Source: Dimorphilus gyrociliatus
Lineage: Eukaryota > Annelida > Polychaeta > Dinophilidae
Length of the DNA stretch: 35,861 nt
Assembly: GCA_904063045.1 (NCBI GenBank)
Contig: CAJFCJ010000115.1
Location: 1 to 35,861 of the forward strand
Direction of reading: 5' to 3'
Of the stretch, positions 19,951-29,633 are shown in pieces. Both the position numbers and the translations under genes were made by a program. Each line of letters begins with the position of its first letter. Within the stretch, counting starts at the first letter, position 1. Under the pieces are notes generated by a model, which was given only the letters and a program-made list of their open reading frames with translations, did no database searches and was not told where the DNA came from.

Positions 19951-22900
19951 TCAGAAAAGATGCTTCTACAGAAACCTCAAATTTTTGGAATAGAAAGCAT
20001 GTACCTGACAACAAAAATGCTACTAAAGAAAAGTTTTCAAGCCAAAAAGTCCAAAAGTATGCACCAACTCCAACAAACAGGTATTATAAGAAAAATCAAC
20101 AAGCTAAGACAATACTGAAAGAGGAACCTAAGCTACAAAAATTAGAAACATTAGACAATGAAAGCATGTCACAAAATGACGAAGTTCAAGATATTCTCTG
20201 TTTTTCAGATAGTGACGAATCCACTTGTCAGCTGTTACAAAGCAAACAATCTGAGCAAAATGCTTCAACATTTATTGGACAATTTGAAACAAATACTGGT
20301 TTTAAGTTTGATGCCTTGATAGACTCTGGTAGTGACAGATCTTTCATTTCAAAAAAGGTATTAAGACAAGTTCAAGGAAAAGCATCCTTCCCAGAACAAA
20401 CTATGAAAAATGCTAGAGATGCTTCAGGAAATAGCATAGAGATATGTGGAGAAATCATTCTCAGACTTTATTTTAATGGAAAGATTATTAAACAATGCTT
20501 TCTGATCAACAAAATCATTACACAACAATGTATTATTGGGTGTGACTTTCTACAACAAAATGGAGCTACCCTTGACTTTGGCAAGAGACAGATTATACTC
20601 CAGCCAGGTTCAGAAAAGAATTACCCTGTTGGAACACAACACTTATCTTTCAAAGGATTTTACCCAGTTCCTCTTATGAAAAAGAATGAGAGTCAAATAC
20701 ATACCCTTCAGACAACAATTGAACAAGAAAATCCTGAGATGAAGGACAAAGTTACCCAAATTCTGGCGAAATATAAAGAAACTATTGCAGAAGACAGATT
20801 TGATATTGGCAATCCAGAGGTACCACCCTTGGAAATAACTCTTGAACCAGGTTCAACACCATATAGACAAAGGCCATATAGAATGCCTCCTCAAAAGCAA
20901 GAAGAATGTAAGCAACAGATAGCTGAATTGGTAAAAAGCAAAGTTATTCAACCAATCAAAAGCAATTGGGCTTCACCAATTGTTTTCGTAAGAAAGAAGG
21001 AAGGTAGTCTATGAATGTGTGTAGATTATAGAAAACTAAACAAAATGACAATTAAAAACAAGTATCCACTGCCAAATCAAGATGATCTTTTTGACCATTT
21101 GGGAGGAGGAAATAAATTCTTTTCTACAATGGATTTGACAAGTGCATACCACCACATTAACATCAAGAAAGAAGATAGGTCTAAAACAGCATTTATTACA
21201 CCTTTTGGCTTGTTTGAATTTATTAAGATGCCTTTTGGATTAATGAATGCCCCTCCTCATTTTAGTTATGTAATGAATTCATTTGTGCTAAAGGATGTAA
21301 AGCATTTGTGCCTAAACTACCTCAATGACATAATAATATTTACCAAGTCACTGGACCAACATTGGGAAGCATTGGAGACCATTCTTCAACAGATTCAAAA
21401 GTACAATTTTAAGATTAAACTAAGTAAATGTGTGTTTTTGAAAGAACAAGTTCAATTCTTGGGACACATTGTATCAGAAAAGGGGATTGAAACACCTAAG
21501 TCCAAGACAGATAAATTATATAATTTACAGCCACCAGTGTTTGCAAATTCACTACTAAGCTTTGTTGCATTTTGTGGCTATTACAGAAAATTTATACAAG
21601 ATTTTGCAAGAGTAGCTAAACCTCTGTATATGTTAATGAAACTACATGGGAAAAAGGATAAATTGCAATGGACTGAGGAAGCCAAGCAATCATTTTTCAA
21701 ATTGAGAGATGCAGTAGTTAACCTCCCTGTATTACAACCTGATTTTGCTAAAGATTTTCACTTAATAACAGATGCATCGAATGTAGCTGTAGGAGAAGTT
21801 CTTGAACAAGTTTATGTAGATGAGAATGGGAAGAAAACAATGAAACCCATTGCCTACACTTCAAAACAATTCAACAATAATCAAATGAAATATGCAGCCT
21901 ATCAAAAGGAAGCATTTGGTGTTTACTGGGTTGTAAAGAAATTTTTACATTACCTTCAAGACAAGCCATTCTTTTTATATACTGACCATCAGAGTCTAGT
22001 ACAAAGATTTAAGCAAAACAAATTGAATGTCAGCACAGCAAAATGGGTCATGGCTTTAATGGATTTAAAATTTACAATTAACTATGTGATAGGACGAAAA
22101 AATAGAGCAGATGCATTAACAAGATTAGAAGAATATACACCCCCAAGGTAAGTAACATTTGAAGAGCTAATTCATGGAAGAATCAAAGAGGAGAATTCTC
22201 CCTCTATTTCAGTTAAAATGGAACAGTATGAACATACACCAGATCTAACTTTTGTAGCTACCAGTGATAACAGTGAAGAGAAAATTGATTTGTCTTCTGT
22301 TGACTTACAGTCAGAGCAAGAAAAAGATGTGAATTTGAAATCAATTAAAGAATATTTAACACTGGATGGTCAGCTACCTATTCCTTATTTTGGAACTTTT
22401 ACACCTTTCATAATGGAGATGTTTTTTCACAAGGAAATGATCTGGATTATCCTTGAAAAAAGAAACATTCTGGTTTTACCTGACCATTTGATGCTAACTC
22501 TGCTCCCTAAATTCCATAAAAATAAAATTCACAATCACCATGGACCCAGAATGACATTACAAATAATTACAAAGACCTTTTGGCATCCAAAATTAAAGAT
22601 TATGATTGAGAATTCAATAAAGGATTGCACTTTGTGTGAACAAATGAATGGTAGGAGTAGAGTATACCCTTTGGTAGAAACCTTTCACCCTGCATCACCA
22701 ATGGAGTTGGTGGCCATGGATATAATTGGACCCTTACCCATGGTTAAGTCATACAGATTCATACTTGTGATAGTGGATCATTTCAGTAGATACACAGTTT
22801 TATATGCACTCAAACAGCAAACCAGTAAAGAAATTGCAAGTCTTCTTTTCAACAGATTTTTTCCCATTTTTGGAATTCCAAAACAAATGTTGACAGATCA

Positions 22901-23369
22901 AGGAAGAAACTTTGTTGGTAAAGCTTTTAAAGAGTTTATGGAGGTATTAGGTATTGAGAAAATCCAAACAACAGCTTATAGAAGCCAGAGCAATGGACTA
23001 GTTGAAGGAAGAAATAGAGAAGTGAGGAAGGAAATCAATAAATTAGTGGTGGAAGAAAATCAGCATAACTGGGTTGCAAACCTACCCTTGATTCAAGCAT
23101 TTTTGAATCAATCACCTGTAGGAAGTACAAGACTACCACCACAGGAACTTCTTTTTGGCACCAGCACAATAACACTGATTGATGTAACAATGCATACTAC
23201 CTCTCCTGAAACAAACATACTATTTGTATTCAATCACCAGCAGCAATTGGTACAGTTAAGAGCTACAGCCTTCTGTAAATCCATCATGGCTAAAGAACAA
23301 TATAGGGAAAGAAAGAGTAGAAATCTCAATCTTCCAAAATATTTTGAGGTTGATGATGAAGTATTCTAA
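19947..23369 (+). pseudogene. pol: Retrotransposon pol polyprotein (protease, RT, RNase H, integrase), broken
   Basis: A single frame carries two in-frame stops, TGA 21012-21014 and TAA 22149-22151. The protease has LIDSGSDRSFIS with the D-S-G active site. The RT has MDLTSAYHHI, MPFGLMNAP and YLNDIII; the last replaces the catalytic YxDD first Asp with Asn. RNase H has LITDASN and YTDHQSL. Integrase has an HHCC zinc finger (H-x3-H class, then CTLCEQ), and catalytic residues in AMDIIGPLP, LTDQGRNF and GLVEGRN (D, D, E). Such an enzyme set would copy RNA to DNA and insert it. Stops and the lost Asp make this copy inactive by itself. Confidence 0.9.
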
Positions 23370-26300
23370 AGAAATTATCAAACTAACACCTGAACATTGC
23401 AGACAGATGGTTAAAGACAAACAATCTTTCCAAGGAAAAGCCTTAACTGTTAAAAGCAACACTTGGATCTACAGAGATAAATTCCCAGAAGCATATACAT
23501 GGCCAACAACTACAGAAGTCCTAGAATATACCACCATCATTCAGTTTGGAAAAGCATATTGGCAACCTCCAAATATGAAAATTACTACCAATCTTGACTA
23601 CCTAGAAGACTGTCTACCAGGGCAGTCATACTGTGAAACAGAAGAAGCTATTATTGTCTTAAGAAACCTTAAAAACAATTACACTATTGGACAACAATCA
23701 CCATGGAAGAAAATTGGTAACCAAGTTAGCTGTATAAAATTTGCTGGTCACTATTCTTGCCCAGGGTATTCTATTCTAGACATCCCTTACCAAGACAAAT
23801 TCATTGATGGTATTGGTGGCCCTGGAACCAAAGTAGTAGTGCCATTAGAAGAAAGGAATCTGATATTGGAAACAGCCAGTGAACACCTATACCAAGTATT
23901 ACACTATCATAGGATTGCAGAAATTGAAGAAAAACAATTATTAAACTATCCCAATAAAGTAAAAGTACAACTCACATTATATAAACATAACGGGAACAAC
24001 AGAAGTCGCCCAGGGCAGAAGTCGCCCAGGACAGAAGTCGCCCAGAAATTGATAGAAGTCGCCCAGAGCTGTGACAGAAGTCGCCCAGAACTGTGATAGA
24101 AGTCGCCCAGGACTATGACAGAAGTCGCCTAGAACTGTAGAAGACATAATGTGTTTGTTCTTTGTTTCTATTGATTTCTGACAATTGAAATATATAATAA
24201 GTATTAATAAATATAGAATGCATCATTTAATAATAACTAAATAGTGAATGAATTAAATAATAAAATACTGGCATTCTGTTGAAGGTTTCACATAAATATC
24301 ATTTATTTGCTTAAACTTGTGCACAAACTTGAGGTTCTATTTGGATCAGTACAGCAGAAAATTCCCACAATCACAATACAAAGTACAGTATTGAGTTTTA
24401 AACTAAAAATCTTATGCATTTCATTTAATTTATTAAATTTGTTTCTACATTCAAAGCAGAATTTTGCCATGTTCATCAATTTCTTTCAAATACCTCTTAT
24501 GTCAAAGATCATGAGAATTAAAAAAAAATTGTAAGATATATACATGATTTTAAAGAGACTAATATTTTTATCAAAACAATTGTTACTTTTGAAGGATTAC
24601 AATGCAGAAAATCACTTAATTCGAATAGCTAACAATTCAATTTTCACAACAAATCAAGTGGTAAAACATTACTCTACAAAAAAAACTGGTAAAACAATTT
24701 CTTTCATTATCACTCAGAGATTACAAATAATAAATACAAACTACTTCATAAATTATTTTCATATATTTTGCATTTTATTAAGCATACTGTAAACTTCTAG
24801 TACACTTCTGGGCGACTTCTGTCATAGTCCTGGGTGACTTCTATCACACTTCTGGGCGACTTCTGTCACAGCTCTGGGCGACTTCTATCAATGTCTGGGC
24901 GACTTCTGTCCTGGGCGACTTCTGCCCTGGGCGACTTCTGTCGTATTCAAACATAACAATCTTTTACCCAGCCTTAATGAATGGTATAGAGAAACTAACA
25001 CAAAGTATAAATTAATGAGAGCTAAGGGTAAATTGAGAGAAATTGTGACCTATCACTTGCAGCAACCTATTAGTCCATCACATTGGGAGTTAGATAACTA
25101 CTATATTGAAGAAATGTTAAAAGCAGTAAACTGGACAAGGGCAGCAAGACAGTCAGTGACAATTTCAAAGTTTGTGTATAGTGAGAAAAGAATTTAAAGG
25201 AAAATATTACCTACAATAGGTGTATGGTACAGAGGACCAAGTGCAAGGGAGTTTACACTCAGTGAGGAAGGAAGCTATTATGCTTTACAAATGAGAATTG
25301 CAAAAAAGCAGATGAAGAAAGAAGCAAGACTAAGAGGAGTAAAAAAGTCTCACTATAAATTCCCACTAAAAATAAGAGAGGCTGCTCAAACATCTGCTTT
25401 GCTACAAGGAATTGACTCTAATTTTAAGAATTTGAAAAAGTTCACTGAGCAATTATCAGGACTACTCTGCAATCAATTTATACAACGAAGTAGAATGATT
25501 GCATTACTTGCAAACCTGGACCCTCAGCTGACCACATTGACAGACCAGTTGGGTATGCACAGTAGTCAAATGGGAGAACTAGCAATAGTTAAGCAATGTT
25601 CACCAATAGCTTCCACAGAAGTAGTTTGTGACTTAGCAATAATAAAGAAGGATAACAAATGTTCCCAATTCTTAATTGTTGCAATGAATAACCTTCTCTT
25701 TCAGGTAGAACCTGTTACTCATGTTCTACAGCAAGTTAATTTGGAACAAATTACCTATAATGACTGCAAAACAAAGAAGCTTTTCTACAAAACAACTCAT
25801 AACCCTCTAAGCCCTGTAAGAACTCAAACAATGAAAGACAAAATGTATGTTTATTATTCTGAAAAAGGATGCAAATTTCACACTGTATCTGCAAAATCAA
25901 TGCAGTTAAAGATCAATAATCAACTGTCTGAACCAGAGCTGGAAATTGCTAGGCTAGCTGACCTACTCCATCATGGGATAAAGAAAGATATTGGGTACCA
26001 ACACTCAAAAATACAGCAAGCAATTGAGTCACTGGAACACAATCAAGCTAGATATGATAGCATGGTACATATTGCAGAAGAAAATGGCATTGTACAGGGT
26101 CTATCTGGAATTAAACAATTTTTCCACCATTGGTATTACCAGCCTGGAAAAACACTTTACATCATTTTATGAAATATTTGCTTGAGTATCCTAGTATTGA
26201 TAATTGGTGTTATGATTATCCACAATTGTAGAGTGGGAAACAAGCAAAAGCCTGTAGAAAACACCATAAATGAGATTGAAGATGACTTCTCAGAGCAGCC

Positions 26301-26382
26301 CATTCCTAACACACCAAGCCCAGGAAAAGATCAATCTGAGAAAGAGGAGCCACCTCCTGTGATCCTACTCAAACCAAGATGA
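23344..26382 (+). pseudogene. env-like gene of the retrotransposon, broken by two stops and a foldback insertion
   Basis: The frame begins overlapping the end of pol. After 23991 it is interrupted by a 957-bp foldback element and continues in the same frame at 24958. In-frame stops lie at 25195-25197 (TAA) and 26170-26172 (TGA). Conserved Cys pairs (DCLPGQSYC) lie in the first part. The downstream part has a long helical region, then a membrane-spanning segment right after the TGA (SILVLIIGVMII) and a ~45-residue charged, Pro-rich cytoplasmic-like tail ending at 26382. Position after integrase, size and the C-terminal anchor identify it as env-like. I did not recognise a specific fusion-protein family. 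Confidence 0.75.
23992..24948. mobile_element. Foldback element A3 inserted in env
   Basis: Two arms of about 140 bases (23992-24140 and 24800-24948) are near-perfect inverted repeats. Each is made of seven to eight copies of AGAAGTCGCCCAG. The three outermost units are about 16 bases apart and the inner ones about 22, joined by AACTGTGAT-like spacers. The 9-bp target duplication AAACATAAC lies at 23983-23991 and 24949-24957. The ~660-bp core is AT-rich with no recognised gene, so the copy is non-autonomous. The architecture matches Drosophila FB elements, which also make 9-bp duplications. Confidence 0.92.
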
Positions 26383-26399
26383 AGAGTCTCATCTTCACA

Positions 26400-26413
26400 A
26401 AGAAGGGGGAAGT
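26400..26413 (+). promoter_or_regulatory. Polypurine tract
   Basis: The AAGAAGGGGGAAG run directly precedes the 3' LTR start TGTAC. It is the usual priming site for plus-strand DNA synthesis. Confidence 0.8.
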
Positions 26414-27018
26414 TGTACAACTTTTGTTCTATTCTATTCTTATTCTATACTACTATTATATATAATTTACTACAAACTGATGCAAGGAAATACAATAACA
26501 TGTGGCCTAACACAGACCTTCTTTGTCATACTTAAGGTTCATCCTAAGTACCATTTAAGTTTTGGCCACATTATGATTGATGAGCTTGTCTAAGGTTTTG
26601 GCCAAACTATGATTAATTAACTTTCTCAAGTGGGGAACTTTGTAACATATTGTTCTAGGACAAACATGAACTAGGTGAGTTCACAGCTGTAAAGTGGTGA
26701 TTGGATGCTAGACAATAATCTTCAAGTATATAACTCCTCACTGCTTTACTCCAATTGGCTAACCTCAACCTGGGAGGATGAACTGGAACCAACACCCACT
26801 GGGATCTTTCTACTTCCTCAACATTGGACACTAGTTTGGTAATTTGGCAACCTACTGTTACCCACTACTTACTCTGCTATTGAACTTTCATATTGTTACT
26901 TGCTTAAGTATTATTTTCAATAAACCACTTAAATTTAAACACTTTGTTTAAAGGTTCGAGTAGAACCAGTACCGTTATAAGTTACAAACACATAAATTGG
27001 CAAGACCAAAGCAGTACA
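26414..27018 (+). repeat. 3' LTR (605 bp)
   Basis: It starts TGTAC and ends GTACA, five-base inverted ends. A TATA-like AGTATATAACTCC lies near 26725 and AATAAA near 26920. Only its right 330 bases match the truncated 5' LTR. The last ~110 bases also match the solo LTR at 28581-29623, marking related families. Confidence 0.9.
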
Positions 27019-27111
27019 GTAATCATATTACAAGATTCACACAAGCCTCCACTCATTTCTGCTTCAATTAAATAAATAAATGAAATATCTTAAAATCAAT
27101 TGAATAATTAC

Positions 27112-27380
27112 CTATACATGTATGATTGCAACAAATGCATTTCAATTTCATTTTGGGGAATGGTTCACAAAGATTGCAAATGTGCTGAGTTGGATCTTTA
27201 AAAAAGAGCTTATTAAATATAAATAGATATATCTATATATTAATGAAAAGACATCTACCTTTGAGACACTTTTGGTGGAGAAATTTTTTTCATTCAACAC
27301 ATTTTATCTTCTTTTGTCTACCATAAAATCGAATATCACTGTTTGGTCAAAGTGAAGCCATCTTTGAGTTGAGGATTTAC
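27112..27380 (-). pseudogene. PHD-like zinc-finger exons with a 63-bp intron, decayed
   Basis: On the minus strand, exon 27380-27259 ends AAAG|GTAGAT, an intron covers 27258-27196 (ending TTTTTTAAAG), and exon 27195-27112 ends at a GTAATT donor. The spliced frame reads IKCVE, stop TGA, KKFLHQKCLK across to HICNLCEPFPKMKLKCICCN. The spacing of Cys and His (C-x2-[stop]-x4-H-x2-C, then C-x2-C and C-x2-C) looks like a PHD-type zinc finger in which one Cys codon became TGA. Another frame shift is needed near 27330. The retrotransposon's right end lies 94 bases downstream of the second exon. Confidence 0.5.
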
Positions 27381-27701
27381 CTGGAAAAAATTGTAACAAT
27401 CTATATATGAAAAAGACATTTTTTTAACATTAAAATTATACTCACAGTCTTTATAGGGTAAGCAAATATAACAATATTAAATTTTACCTTTACACTTTCA
27501 AATCATGTAAACAGGAAGTAAGGGACTGCTTTCTTTGTCATGAAATACACCTGGTAATGCAGAGTTTGATATCTACCAGTTTTCTCAAAAGCAGAGTTTT
27601 AGTTTGCTAAGTATTGTAACTACAATAAAAGGTTTCTCATTTTACAGTATATATATTTCTTATACTTTCTTTTAAAAATGATAAAACTTACTGTTACCAA
27701 A

Positions 27702-27822
27702 AGGGGATGACTTTTCCCAAAAAAGAGGATGACTTTTCCCAAAAAAGAGGATGACTTTTCCCAAAAAAGGGAACGACTTTTCCCAGGGACGAGTTTTCCC
27801 AGGGACAAGTTTTCTGGCTCCC
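27702..27822. repeat. Short tandem array A4 (GATGACTTTTCCCAAAA and GACGAGTTTTCCCAG units)
   Basis: Six units occur. The left ones are about 22 bases apart (GAGGATGACTTTTCCCAAAA), the right ones about 17. The reverse complement of the right border reads GGGAGCCAGAAAACTTGTCC, matching the foldback terminus, so the outer end is at 27822. It cuts into the FLYWCH-like frame at 27830-27975. No second arm was found. Confidence 0.7.
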
Positions 27823-27975
27823 ATTCTGAAGTGCTCTCCATGTCCTTTTATTGTATATGAAAAGCCATTGTGAATCATTAATGATTTTCCTTTTTGGCTT
27901 TCATTCTTGAAAATTTTAAATGCTTCATCATCATCTAAATTTGCTTCATTCAAGTGAAATATTTTCTTGCATAGA
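27823..27975 (-). pseudogene. FLYWCH-like zinc-finger fragment
   Basis: The minus strand encodes CKKIFHLNEANLDDDEAF, then KNESQKGKSLMIHNGFSYTI and KGHGEHFRM before running into array A4. The order F-x-S-x-GK-x2-L, then NG-x-x-Y, then the position of the W-R-C motif fits a FLYWCH finger, a domain found in DNA-binding proteins and in many animal MULE transposases. The second half of the finger is missing. It may belong to the same gene as the PHD-like exons downstream. Confidence 0.5.
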
Positions 27976-28436
27976 CTTCATATGCATTCATATTTTTTAT
28001 ATATTTTTGTTTGGCAAGAATAGCAAGAAGGAGCCATTTTGAAAGTGGTCTGATATAAAGTAGAACTTTCTGTTAAAATGCAATCAAAAATTTTCTGAAA
28101 AAAAAATGATGACAAGAACAAAATCAGTTCTTTCTAAATATAAAATAAACAACCCTCTAATATGGCCATTAAACATGTTTGAATTATGAAATTTATGAAT
28201 GTTACCTAATGGTTTCCAACTGAAATAGTTTCAGTGAAATATACATTTTACAAAAGAAAACTGGTATATTATTTTAGTTGTGATATTATCACTTACAAAC
28301 ATTTAATTATGTGTAGGTTTTGAGTAGTTAAAAATAATATAATTAAATACTAAAAATATGTACCTTATTAAATAAAACAAAAAGTAGCATCTAAGTCTTT
28401 TTTTTAACAATTATTTTTATTATTATCTATATAAAA
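27976..28436. other. AT-rich spacer
   Basis: No gene or repeat could be supported on either strand. Confidence 0.4.
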
Positions 28437-28562
28437 GGTGGTTTTTGGCCATTTTCAGTCAGAGTTCTGGCTGTTTTCAATCATAGATCTGGCTGTTTTT
28501 AACTGAGCTGTGGCTGTTTTAAACTCTGGCCGTTTCAATCCTGGCCGTTTTCTATTGGTCCC
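28437..28562. repeat. Short tandem array A5 (CTGGCTGTTTTCAATC units)
   Basis: About six units of CTGGC[TC]GTTTT occur. In reverse complement they read GAAAACAGCCAGAACTCTGA, the same spacer as in the A3 arms (CCCAGAACTGTGAT). The right border reverse-complements to GGGACCAATAGAAAACGGCC, so the outer end is at 28562. No partner arm was found in the window. Confidence 0.72.
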
Positions 28563-28580
28563 AATATTTGTATATATATC

Positions 28581-29623
28581 TGTACTTTTCTGCTGGGGTT
28601 GTAGGTAAGTACTTTTACAAATAGAACCAAATTAGGAGTATGCCACTTAGAAGAGAGATGTAGAATTGAAGGAGGATGAATATAGAACCAAAATGTAAGA
28701 CTAATGTAACTGTATTCTAAAGTACTAGACCTGTTCACTAAGGGAGTTGATTCAGGACTGAATGCCTGTTACTACCTATGCCCTGGTTTTATACAATTCC
28801 TTATCAGTTGTTTATGTCTCAGCTGTCAACAACAATGGTTTAACCCCAGATAAGGAATGTTCACAACAAACAGGGTCAAGGGCTGTCAAATTATTCAAAA
28901 GTGATGTAAACAACAAGGGTCTAACCCCAGATAAGGGTTGTTCACAACAAATAGGGTCAAGTGTTATCATATTATGTAATATTGATGTAAACAACAACTT
29001 TGTACAGGTTATCCCCTCAAGTGTCAATTCTTACATCATATTTATGTAAATAAACACTTGTTGTTGTCAACATGTTTGATTATGTAACATTTTATCCTTT
29101 GCCTATAAAAGGGGTTGGTTCTGATAGTTTGGTCCCATCTACCCTACAGGCAACATCTACTTCAACACTTCTACCTTATGGAAATTTATGCAGACTACTT
29201 TATATATGTACCAAAACTTTTCATATTAACATCTCTTTGTCTAATCCTGTAGTTTAATTCTTGATGTTTTTGGTGTAACAAAATGTTATTTATTAATCCT
29301 TAAATAAACTATGCACTTCAGTGATTTCTTATTTAAATACATTTTATATTGCAAACCTTTTTCTTTGCTAAATTCTTTTCATAAGACAGAATTTTCACAT
29401 TCCCATGTGTCATTCTATAACACTACTTTCTGTTTGATATGAAACATTCTTTCCATAGGACATTTATTCCATGGGATGTTCATTACTGGTCCTTCTCTTA
29501 TTGCTACTTGCTTGTAACATTTTGAATAAACCAATTTCATTTAAACATTTGTTCAAAGGTTTGAGTTTACCCAGTGTTGTTGTAACTTACAAACTAATAA
29601 ATTTGACAAGCAAGAGCAGTACA
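28581..29623 (+). repeat. Solo LTR (about 1,043 bp) of a related gypsy element
   Basis: It begins TGTAC and ends GTACA. The left half matches 12056-12549, and the right ~110 bases match both LTRs of the retrotransposon. It has a TATA box (CCTATAAAAGGGG near 29101) and AATAAACC near 29523. Flanks ATATC and ATATT agree at four of five bases, a possible target duplication. An internal ~80-bp direct duplication (around 28829-28985) is absent from the 12-kb copy. Chance ORFs inside were ignored. Confidence 0.82.
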
Positions 29624-29633
29624 ATATTTCAAT

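Larger units (their letters stand above)
18698..27018 (+). mobile_element. Gypsy-type (Metaviridae) LTR retrotransposon with env-like gene, decayed
   Basis: In order: partial 5' LTR, primer-binding site, gag, pol (protease, RT, RNase H, integrase), an env-like frame, purine tract and 3' LTR. This protease-RT-RNaseH-integrase order defines the gypsy group, and a third gene after integrase is the errantivirus-like arrangement. Inactivating changes include an incomplete 5' LTR, stops in pol and env, a changed RT active site and a foldback insertion in env. The right flank lies within or near an intron of a decayed zinc-finger gene. Confidence 0.92.

Noticed and set aside
21012-22151. Programmed stop-codon readthrough in pol
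   Set aside because: There are two stops at unrelated places (within RT and between RNase H and integrase), plus a lost catalytic Asp, which points to decay. Readthrough in such elements occurs at the gag-pol junction.
24307-24792. ORFs of 75 and 82 residues in the core of the foldback element
   Set aside because: They are AT-rich low-complexity translations with no recognisable domain. The element appears non-autonomous.
24001-24940. CRISPR-like regular repeats
   Set aside because: Units are 14-22 bases with near-constant spacers, the two arrays are inverted copies of each other, and a 9-bp target duplication flanks the whole. It is a foldback transposon in a eukaryotic context.
28762-29257. 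Several 60-95-residue ORFs on both strands
   Set aside because: They lie within the solo LTR and are not conserved in the copy at 12.1-12.5 kb, so they are chance frames.
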